From Lepidonotus clava (taxonomy: Eukaryota > Annelida > Polychaeta > Phyllodocida > Polynoidae), in assembly GCA_936440205.1 (NCBI GenBank), contig OW387136.1:54611718-54675717 (forward strand): a stretch of 64,000 nt of DNA, given 5' to 3'. The notes beneath the pieces were generated by a model. It was not told where the DNA came from. It was given only the letters and a program-made list of their open reading frames with translations, and made no database searches. How positions within the stretch are numbered: position 1 is the first letter of the stretch; every line of letters starts with the position of its first letter. Of the stretch, positions 1-11,400 are shown one piece after another. The translations under genes were made by a program, and so were the position numbers.

Positions 1-2276
1 TACTTCTATCTCCATATATTTTTCTGACACTTGGCATTTCATCCATCACAAAAAAAACTCATCTCATTCGCTCACATAACTTGATGGTATCACAATCTTT
101 TTTCCTTTAAAAAGTCCATTTTAGGAACAACGATACTCTCTAAAAAAAATTCTCCCTAATTAAAAGTATTGATTCTTAATAGTGCTAAAACGTTTGAACA
201 TGTGGTGAAGAACAACCTCCAATTCCCCTAAACTCAAAATTAAATGGTGCATGAGAAACTGAAAATAAAGACTGGGGAAGGAGAGAGCTATGAATCATGA
301 AAGTATCAGATTATGAGTCATGAAAGTCTTAAGACCAGCTGTGAAAGTTTAAAGAGTATCTTAAAAAGACGCTTATTAAAGGTCGGATGATTGTAAAAAG
401 ACAATACTCGCGATATTCCCAATTGATAAGACAGTAAAAGCGTTGGTTATATATGACCATCGTTTAAAAAATATCTCGTCTATTTGTGCATTAGAAGTTA
501 GTCTTGGTTATTATTCAGATCCCCATAAAGACAATGATAACAGTCAACAAAAACAAAAACAGATAACAAAAACAACAGGTCTCCCACACCGAACACTCCT
601 TTCTGGGTTAAACAAAAAACACATGCAGTAACAAAAAGAAAACAACAGAACTGTAAAACAACGTAGAAACGTAAAAGAACACAAACATACGTACATAAAA
701 TACAGGGGGCATCAAAAACAACGGATACATTTAAATTACGTTTTTCGCCTAAAATGATAGTTCGGAATCTTTACAAGCAACGTCCTTTTTGATCTTTGAT
801 GTCTGTAAATATCACCGTAAGAGGTCATTCAGACAATTAGCTTAACACCGTGGAAATCATACCGGTAAAAAATAATTGATTCAGGTGTTCCTACTCTTCC
901 TACTTCCTTTAAAAGCGACTGTCTATATATCTAGTTAAACAATATTCATCCATACCTAAAAGAAGTAAATCAAAAGTTAATGTTAAAACAGGGGATGTTT
1001 CGTACCTGTTGCATATATTAATTGAATTTTAAAATCTATTTATGAAATGTCTAAGCAGAAACGTTGCTAAAAGGAAGTGTAATGGTAAAGACATTTAAAT
1101 ACTGATTTACTGAGATCGAACCCTACAAAGTGCAAAGTTAGCTCTCAAATACAATTACAACATGATATAAAGTTCTATATGAGGTGCAACACTGTGGTAA
1201 CTCCAAATGTTTGCTGTTTTCGTCATTGAAGCATGACATTTAACAATCTTCAATCTTTCACTGATATTCTTAAATCACCAAAACATCAAACTTTCCAATG
1301 TTGGTCTCATTCTACACATGAAACCTCAGACTCTTCAGGCCCATGAAGGCAGTTAGATAAACTGTTCGGGTCAAAATGTGGAATCTCAAATTTTCAGAAA
1401 CATTTCCACCCAAAATGGCCTCCAAATTAACAGTTTCTATTAAGACCTCATTTCAAATAACTAGGGGTGAATATCTCCTCTCATCAACTTCTGCTTGCAC
1501 GACTTTACCACCTCGTCTAGAAGTATAGGAATCTCAGAGTCAACAAGCTACGTGTATAGGACATTTCATGGCCAATGAAAAGGCACCCTAGGCTTGTTTG
1601 TTTAACGTCCAGTCAACCGAAAAAGGTTCTTTCCAGACTTTCAAAGTGGGCAAAAAAAGACTTCAGAAAAATACAAAGCCTGTCTACATATCCTCCTAGA
1701 GTGTGCACTACTTTTGCATCACAACATTTCAACCTGGACACTCAGGGTTTTAGTAGATGAATGTATAGCTGAATATGCTAGGGTCCTTAGTTAGGGGAAC
1801 CAGTCAAAGAGTGCTTGCAAAGACTTTCATGACGGTCAAACTCTAGTAAATACCATCAAGGCTCACAAATGCCAACCTGACCAAATCATATAAATGCCGA
1901 TTGGAGGATATACAGTACTTGTTAACAAAAACACACTCCTTGGATACAAACATTTGCATTTAGTAAATCTTCTGGAAGGCACCAGTCAATTGCAGATTAT
2001 CCAATTCTATTGTAGTAGCCTAGGGCAGTGCTTGATCGCTCAATTCGCAATACATCTCTGTATGTCTCGTAGCAATAAGTCTTCAGGAAGCATTGGTCAA
2101 TCACACTTTATCCGTTCATATAATAGTAACCCAGACAGTGTTGGATCACTCGTGTCGCGACAGGTTTCTCAAAAGACCACTCATGTGGCGACAGGTTTCG
2201 CAGAAGACAGCATGTTGCGATTTCATGGCCCAAGAAGTCTCAGCAGGTCTCTTTGCGATATGTCTTTGTTGGTTTC
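1..2276. other. 3' flank of CPEB1, probably 3' UTR plus intergenic
   Basis: No coding exon is recognisable here on either strand. On the minus strand this is immediately downstream of the CPEB1 stop codon, so part is expected to be its 3' UTR. I found no canonical AATAAA on the minus strand, so the transcript end cannot be placed. A minus-strand match to the CPE consensus TTTTAT occurs near 695-705, which is what CPEB proteins bind, but one such hexamer is expected by chance. Around 2150-2215 there is a short imperfect internal duplication of a GCGACAGGTTTC-containing segment. The rest is AT-rich single-copy-looking sequence. Confidence 0.5.
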
Positions 2277-2492
2277 TCAGAACACAGAGCTCACAGTGCT
2301 TGGTGCCGCTCCACTCGTCTTGTTGTTCCGCATCAGCGGTTTGTGGTGGCAGGTGGTTCCGAGCGAGTGCATCCAGTGCCAGCACATGCGGCAGTAGTAC
2401 CTGAAGCAGACAAGCTCGCGACAGAAGAATGGCCCGGGCTGGAGGTTACATGTCTGACACAGCGAGTCTTCCAGGTATGGGTCGATCTGCAT
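2277..2492 (-). CDS. CPEB1: CPEB1 exon 12a (last exon): ZZ zinc-binding domain and stop
   Basis: It begins after the acceptor CTAACAG with [12 protein letters not shown], matching vertebrate [12 protein letters not shown]. It encodes all eight expected zinc ligands (CxxC, C, C, CxxC, H, H), then HHKPLMRN, very close to vertebrate HHSPLMRN. A short tail rich in S, A and T precedes the stop. 71 residues plus stop, phase 0 from exon 11. A partial second copy of its 5' half lies just upstream in transcript order (exon 12b). Confidence 0.95.
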   Translation of the reverse strand: MQIDPYLEDSLCQTCNLQPGPFFCRELVCFRYYCRMCWHWMHSLGTTCHHKPLMRNNKTSGAAPSTVSSVF

Positions 2493-5400
2493 CTGTTAGG
2501 GAGAGGAAGGTAACGGTGAGGTTAGACAAAATACAGACAACAGATGAGCTCGCGACAGAAGAAGGGGCCAGGCTGGAGGTTACATGTCTGACACAGCGAG
2601 TCTTCAAGGTACGGGTCGATCTGCAGCTGTTAGGGGGGTACAGTAATCAGAGATGTAAGTTGAGGACAATTAAAAAATCGGAAATAGTATTCAGAAAATC
2701 TGAATGTGTCCTAAAATGATGTGAAACCTGTTCTAAATATCAAATTTAGAAACAGATTTTTTGGGGTTCCGGGGCAGAAATAATCGGAAATCTGACAAAC
2801 CGGAAAAGTTACATCCCTGAGTAAGTAAGGTAAAAAGTTTATTTGGTACATATAGATCTAACTGGTTTCTCAGGGTAATATTTAGCATAATTTTTTGGTC
2901 TTTAGCAGCAATCATTTTCAACTTCAACTGACAATTTTCGAAATTAAAAGAATTTTTAATTTCCAAAAAAATAATTTCTTAACAATGAAAACATCTCCAG
3001 CCAGTAGCCAAAAACCTTTACCTAATAAAATCTCCACTTAGTTATATTTTAAACTGAGAAAATGTAATGTGAATTACAGGTAAGTGTGGCACAATGACCG
3101 CCGTGACAGGGCTCTATTAATAATTGACTGTAAAGACTCTAAGAGACAAACTCTACACTTTTTATCTACTCTGGTCAGTACCTTTTTGGTGAACTTCTGG
3201 GTCTTGACCTCCACGAAGGCGGCGTTCACGGCGTCCATGTAACTCTTCTGACTGCTGAAGGTCACGCGGCCAGAACCTGAAGGTCAAAGTGGTGTGAATG
3301 TAAGACCTCAAATCGTCTCATAAAAACCCATTTAAATTGTGTCATGCATATATATTCAGAAATCAAAGTAAAATATAAATGAAATATAACTTGTGTTTCT
3401 ATATTTGTCTTGTGTTTCTATATTTGTCTTGAATTGTCTAAGAATTTTATTTTTTTACATGAGGAAAAAGGGACATGAGATTTGGACCAATTCAATGTGA
3501 TAAAACTGTATAATAGTAGACTTCCTACCTATGGGGTACTTGTGTTTGTCGGTGTCGATGCCGGCGTACACGACGTTCCCGAAGAGGTCGTTCATGAAGT
3601 GAGCGAGTCCCTCAGCACTCATCATACCGTGGAGTGCCCCGACAAAGACGGTCTTACTCGGGTCTAACCGCTGGGATGGCTGACGCACGAAGTTACTGTC
3701 ACTCAGCACCCACGGCACCACTTGCACCTGAAAGAGGATTTGAAATATGATTCCCGTTTTTAAAGGACATGGTAGTGATCAAACGTCAAGTTTGATAGGA
3801 ACTTCGACTGAAAAGGATTCGAGGGGTATTAGATATGATGAAACAAATCGCACAATCACAATATATCTGTAAAACCTTCTAAAAAGGCGAACATACTGTC
3901 CGACATTAAAAGAGGGGTTCATTGGATATATCTTAAACAAAGGAATATTTAGAGTGATCGCAGAAAAATGATAGTGACAAAAGTGACAATTTTATTGACA
4001 AAGTCTGAAAAAGTCAGATAAAATGTCCGACATTTAGCGGTAAAACCTCGGACATGTCTGGATGTCTTAACCTTTTTTGGGGATACTCTGAAATCCAGTC
4101 TTAATGTTAAATGAACGTTTCTTAAAAAGGTTCCTATCAAAGAAAACAGCAAGCACATCGTTTGGAAATAAAAGGAAAAATTCCTTATAACCTCAGAATC
4201 CTGAGAGCTATGGGTAAGTTTCCATCTAACATCCAGTGCTTACCTCCTTGCTCTTCATCCGGCGGGATGAGATGCGGATGTAGTACTCGCCTGTCGTGTA
4301 GTCGTGGGTACACGCCTGCAGCAGCGCACGCACCGACTTCTCGTTCTCAAACAGCACATATACGTACCCGGCTACAATGGAATCGGCAAGGAAGGATGAT
4401 TATTCATTTTGTTAATGAATATTTGATCGTTCTTGATTTGTTTAATGAATATGGCTTCCTTAAATGGAATCAACAAAACAAAAACTGGCTAGATACAGGA
4501 CAAAACTGCAGTGGCCATCCTCACACCGGTTTTCGTGTTTTGCCTGCCGTAAAACACCCAATTTAAGCCGCGGCTAAGGGTTATTGTACGAAATAAGAGT
4601 CAATTAGGTCTCAATTTCATGGGTGTGGCTTAATTTAGGTTTTTTTTACAAGCTTGAACACAATGGCAGTAATGAAAAAGAATTATGAAAAAATACCCAA
4701 AGACAAACCCAAAAGCTAGACGACGGCTTAAATTAGGGGCTTTACGGTACTTGTAAAAAATATTTTGTTTTGAATTTTAATCTTTTCCTGCTGTGTGGCC
4801 CGGATACGATTTAACAATTTATCAATTGACAAAGAACTGCGTTACATTTTCATTACCACTCATTGGAGACTTTCTTTTCCAAGAATATGTTGCAAAAACT
4901 CTACCAAACATTTTACATACATTTTTTGTCAATTCCAGCGTTTATTACAAGATATTTTCAGTTTCTTACTTGAGTATCGCTTCAAAATGATTAAGAAATC
5001 ATTATTCTTAATGCATTAAGACATCACTACACATTAAGATATCATTACTCTTAATTCCCCTTGTCTCCACAGAATGGGCACCAAAAAAACTTGCCAGAGG
5101 CGACCACCATGATTTCTAACTTTTTCTCAAACTCGCGATACATCAAATATTTGTGTTATTTTCAACTTAGACATTTGCACGTTTCTTTTCCCCCGCTGAT
5201 GTTTAAATCACTCTCCTGTGGTAAAATAGGCAGGTAGGTGGGGGAGGGGGGGGGGGCACTTGCCTTTCAAAAGGTTACCCACTGCCAAGCAGCCCCTCGA
5301 CGCTGAGACGATAACCGTTAAAATTGAGATGCAGCAGCCCCCCAAATTTCTCCAAAAAGGGGGGTAATTACGTCCCTAGAGCAATGTAGGATCAATGATT

Positions 5401-8400
5401 TGTAAATTAGCCTTTATAGAAAAAAAAAAAACTCATGACACTTTGATATTCAATTTGTGTGTGCGTGTGCGTGTGTTTTTTGCTACTGAAAAACTTTTTC
5501 TTTTGTTATTTTTTTTGGGGGGAGGGGGGCTGGTTATCAGTATCCCCCAAAAATAGGGGCGGTTAACTTTAATTCAGGAGGGGTCAGTCATGAAAAATAG
5601 TAAATTAAAAGTTAGGCAGTTGGCAGTAACCTTCAGAGAATCAGTAACCCCCACCCCCATTCCCTGTCGTCCCACCAGGTTGGTGGCCTACCTTTGGGCG
5701 GGTAGCGCGGGTGCTTGCCGTCCTTCCCCGGCCACTCAATCTTCATGGGACCGAACGCCTGGAAAGCTGCCTGCAAGCCCGCTGCAAAACATGACGGCGA
5801 CAAATATTATTTCTATTTTTCTGAAAAAAGAGCCACTTATTGTCATAATCGGCGTAAACTGGGTGGCGGGTTCCGGAGACGCGTACCCCGGGGAGGTCGG
5901 GTTAGTGGGCGGCGACATGCTGGGTTAGATGGTGAGGTACCTGGTCTATAGACTATTTGCAAGTACAATCACCTTAGGCAAGAAGTACGGGAACTATTCC
6001 TCAAACCCCTCAGAAACCGTCACCTCCTTATCAGTAATGCATTTCTCATACTGCCAAAGCAAAAGGCTAAGTACTAAAACAGCAAACATTTGTGCGTGCA
6101 CATGCAACGTTTAATTTTTCTTGGCAACGTTTATTTTTTCTTTGGCAAGTTAAAGTCCAGAACAAAAGGGCGCGGGGGGGGGGAGAGGGTCAGGACCCCC
6201 TGGACCCTCCCTGGATCGCCCCTGCATACTAAGGGCATTTTCATCCCAATATCTTCCCAATCGATTTCCCTCTTTCACGACAGCACATTTCTCCCAGTGT
6301 ACTTATCATGCACTCTATAAAGCACAGCTAGCAAGAGATGTGCCATGAGTGCTTCCCGCAAAAGGCCTATTGCTGCAGATATTCCTTTTGACAGTGAAAC
6401 AGATTCTTTATGACACTGAGCCACAAACATCCCCGACCGCTAAGTAGTGAGCGGGGTCTGAAGTGGGATCACGAGAGACGCGCTGAAAAACAGGTATGCG
6501 CCCAAGCCGCATAGTTGTGTTTCTGACCAGGTGAATTAATATCTAAGTCTCTTCTCCTGTTAACAAACTGTCACAGGTAACAATGTCAGGATTGGGGTCG
6601 TTCATCATGCATACATGTACGTTCCAAGCTGACGCGCTTTCCCAATTTGAAACGCGCTCCGTGTGGGAAATAACATTTCCCCACTACAGGTATGTGTGTT
6701 TTATGAATACAGTAAATCAGATGAAAAACATGCAAAACGTTAATCTTTGAAACAGGGATGGCAGAAAGGTCTTAGAAAAAGACCAAAACAATGCATTTTT
6801 CAATATCAGAAATTGCTTTACATTATGCAATGACACGAGATAAAATTTGATGTTGACTTTATCAAATATTTCAGAATAAAAAGGCTAGAAAAAGGCCAGA
6901 AAACCTTAAATACCATGAACTTTAACAACACTGCTTAGAATAAGATAAAACCTTAAACCTTGCGTACCTTCGGTGATGTCCCAGGGCATGCCCCCAAGGA
7001 ACACCTTACACGAGTACGTCGGGTTACGGTAGATCTTGGGCGGCAGCTGACCGCTCCATGTACGGGTCGGCTTGCAAATCGCTGAAAATGAACCAAATTC
7101 ATCATTGACTTAATTTTTAGAATTATCATTTAAAAACATTAAGTTAACTTTTTATATAGAAATCATTTATCTAGTTACTGTGTCTAGAAAAAGTTGAAGG
7201 ATACATTCCGAATTTCAATCCTTTCGGACTTCACCAGAATTCCTGTTTGTTACTGTAGTATGTAGAATATCCAGCAAGTCATAACACATATTTGACTGAC
7301 AAGGGGGGAATAATAGGGATCGATTGCCCTGGCCAGTGTTGGAAACTTTTAATATTTTAGGCCGGCAGCCTACAAGGCCGATTTTGCCATGGTATTGTTT
7401 ACTTTATGTTTCCTCACTTTTTTTTTTTTAAGCAAAAACTGTTCTAACAAATGGCCAGGAAAATCTGTGCAAATCTTTTTTAGATTTTTGATTATGAGGG
7501 AGAAAAGTTCTGATCGGTGTCGGCCATCAGGGCCAATTAGTTTGAGACTATATTGGAGGCATATTTTCAGCCCCAGTTTTCAAAATTTTGGCCATTGGAA
7601 GACGGTCAGCATTAGTGGCAAACACTGCCTAGGGATCAAATAGAAGATGAAGAAAGAGCTTACGAGGAGAAAAACGCAAAGACACTTAAAATACAGAGCC
7701 TTAACCAGGGGGACCCATCTACGAGATAGAGATAGGGAAAAGAAGGAGTAAACCACAAAGACACTTAAAAGATGAAGGGTCTCAATTAATAACCAGCAGT
7801 GGCCACTTACTGGCTGCATTCCTGTAGAGCTTGGCCGCGCGCTCTATGGAGTAGGGGTCGTTGGCGTTAGGCGTGAACAGCATGTTGAGCGATCCCCACC
7901 GCTTGTCCTGCATCCCGCCCATGTCAGCGTTGTACGACCCGGAATCTATCGTCCTGGGCTGGACCGAGTCTGGTTTGCGGATAGGGCCGGGGTCGGTTTG
8001 GAGGCCAAGCGCTCGTAAGATATCCACCTGCGGCGTGCTGGAACCGATCCCGGCTTGTAGGAGCTGCTGCTGGAACTGGTACTGCTGTTGCTGCTGCTGC
8101 TGCTGTTGTTGTTGCTGTTGATGTTGTTGCGAATGTTGTTGTTGGTGTTGTTGTGGCTGTTGGTGCATTTGGTACTGCTGCTGCTGGTACTGCTGTGTGT
8201 GTGGCTGTTGGTACTGGTAAGGCTGCTGACCAGCCTGGGGCATGGAGGAGCTGGGCTGGGAGTTCAGGCTCAGGGAATTCTGGGTGACAACACAAATGGA
8301 AATTCTGAGGATGCAATAACAGAGACTGCAACTAAAAGTATGTCTTATTTTAACAAGAAATAACTTTCTTGATTGAAAGATTGGGCCTGTGGGGTAATGA

Positions 8401-11400
8401 GAAATCCTAACACGTTACTGCTTTCTTTGTGTATAATCTTCATCAGAGATTCTACTTCTCGGACATGAAAAATATGATTACTTGAAACAACATTTCTGTA
8501 TTTTATGAAAAAAACAACTACACTAGGTATTAGGGGAAATGTGAAAAACTTTAAGACTTTTTTATTTCAACCTGACCAAATTCCTTTTTCCAAGATATGT
8601 AGGATTAATGTCTATTCTTTTCTGTAAATCTTTCAAGTTTGTTTTACACGATCTCAACTCACCATGAGCTCTATAAGGGCAGTGTCGGAGACCTCGCTGC
8701 CCACTCCGCTCGTGTCGGAGTCGCTGGGAGAGCAGCTCCGGGACGACCCGCCATACCGCCGGGAGTACATGTCGCCCTGCTGGACTGGGGTAGAAGGATC
8801 CCTGAACATGACAAAAAGATTAACCATTACAAGCTGAACTACATCCATTACCTACATTGTCCTATTGCCGGAGGTTGCCTGTCTTTTCTACAGTAAATAC
8901 AGAGACGCTACTCTTGGCCGATGAAAAAGAAGGAAACACTTTTCCTGCTATTTTTCTAGAAGCAACTAGGAGGAAAATTACCTTTAGAGACACAGATCTT
9001 GTATTTGATTGGCTTGAAACTACTTGTTTCAGAACAGTTACAAAAATACTTGTTGACAGTTATAAAAGTAATGTAAGGAAAATCGGTAAACCTAAAATCA
9101 CCAAAAAGTAGGAAATCTTCCAAAAGTAGGGAAAATGGCATCTCTGTAAATGTCACACATTGTCCCTCTTCCTAATATTTTTCAGATCACTTCTGAATTT
9201 ACTAAGATCTCTTGGACACTGGTTAAAAACGAATGAGAAAAAGCTTCAAAGAAAAAATACACGTCTTGTTTGTTTTGATTCATCATTTGATGAAAGAATG
9301 TAGTAAAAGTACTACTGCAACACAACCAAAGTAGTACGAGTCTTACGAGTTGGTTTTTGTTTCTTTTAAATACATATTTAGAAAATATATGACTTTGAAA
9401 TTGAACTAAATATATAATCTATATTATTGATCAAAAACAAAGGATCAATTGCTTCCAAATTAAAAACAAAAAGTCTAAAATCCATTTCAAATTTACATCA
9501 TTTGAAATGTAACATGGGTTTGATAGATCTCAAACTTCACATTATAATGTTGGCATATTGTTACTGTCTTTTTGACTCACATGGTGTATTGAGGCTTTGA
9601 CTCTGACTTGATGGCGCGGACGGGCCGGGCGAGCGCCTCCGTGAGCTGCTCCAGGGTGCGGTTAGAGATAGCCCCCGAGATGAAGCTGGACTGGGGGTTG
9701 TAGGCCGACATGCTGCCGTAACCGATGCTGCCCGTGCCCGAAGAACTCGTCATCGTCGGCATGCCTAGGGTGGTAAGGGGGGATACAGTGGTCAGAGGTA
9801 TATTTTATCATAACAGCCCCTCTAATGTTAATTTATAAATCATTGAAGTGGAAGAAAATCCTCATTAATATTGAGTTACTAGTACTAGGTATTGGTAAAA
9901 ATCATGCCGGGATAGTGCAAGATGTTCGCAGCTAGCCTGGTAGACCAGTGAAAAATAATAGGTTATTTTTTCATTGAAGATTATGTATAGTCAAAGCAAG
10001 GCCGGGTACTCGTCATTGTCAGCATGCCTTGGGACGACAGGGATAATACACAGTTAATGAACAAAACTGCAGAAATTATTCTGAAAGAATATTAAAATAT
10101 TATTTATCATTATGCAATACATTTTTAAATTCATTTTAAGAAGGGACAGGGAGAGGGGAGAGTTGGTTCAACACGCCTATGACACTAGAAATATTGTTTC
10201 TAGGCAAATCAGTTATTGTTAAGTACACGTGTATCCTTCTGGAACAAAAAAAACTCCAAATTGTAGGCCCTATGTCACTTCTAAATGATTTTGTATAGAG
10301 TTTGTGCTTTCAAGTGAAAAGGTCTCACGAAAACGCCTGAAGAAATATGAAATGCTCTGAAGTCTTCCCATCAAACTTAAATGTTATTAAAGCGATTTAA
10401 ATTTAAAAGAATTTGTATGTTATTGTTGAATTTCTCTTAAGACAGAAAACTCTTGTAAGCAATAAACTCCCACCTGAGGGGTGCAGGTCTGGGGGCTGGC
10501 TGACCGGAGAGGTGTAGTCCGGACTCCCCGCGAACAGCGCGCCGTAGTCCGCACAGCTCGAAGGGTTGTAGCTCGACTGACTTTGAACTGAGGAAAAATT
10601 ATTGTTTTTATTATTTCAGTTTTTGACTTTACAGAATATGAAGGACAATTTCATATTCAATATAACCTCGACAACTACAGATTGGCTTTAACATTGGCTA
10701 TCAAACTTCAAAGTGTCAAAGTTACACAATAACATGGTCCCGAGATTTTGGAGCCTGTTGGGCCCGTAGCTCTAAGTCTAACCTAATCATAGAGCCTCGG
10801 AGCCCTCACAGAAATCTAGGGGACCCATTCTCTTAAAGATTTAACCTGTAGAAAAAGGTGCCCGATCTTTAATTTGCATTTTAATGTCTTAAAAATAAGA
10901 AAATATCATGAATATTTCGCTAAATGAAAAAAAATACGACCATCAATTTGGGGGCATTTAATTTACTCATAGGGAGTTATTTAGGTTGATGCGTTTGTCT
11001 AGACTAAAAATCCAAGTAACTGTTTTTTTTGTTTTGTTTTTGTTGTTGTTTTTTTAAATCTAGATCTAGGACCTAGGTTATATTTTAGAAACTGATCTTT
11101 TTATAACAACCTGGTCAACAAAATTAAATTTATTAACTTTCTGCTCATAGGGAGTTATTTAGGTTGATGCGTTTGTCTAGACTAAAAAAAATCCAAGTAA
11201 CTGTTCTTTTTGTTTTGATTTTGTTGTTGTTTTTTTTAAATCTAGATCTAGGACCTAGGTTATATTTTAGAAACTGATCTTTTTATAACAACCTGGTCAA
11301 CAAAATTAAATTTATTAACTTTCTGCTCTTTGTGCTGCCCCCGTCTGTGTCCTGTTGGTTGTTGGTACTTACAGCTGCTGCTAAACAGTTAAAGTTGACC

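Noticed and set aside
7861-8363. Leucine- and cysteine-rich frames opposite the glutamine stretch
   Set aside because: Antisense and shifted frames of the CAG/CAA-rich CPEB1 exon 6.
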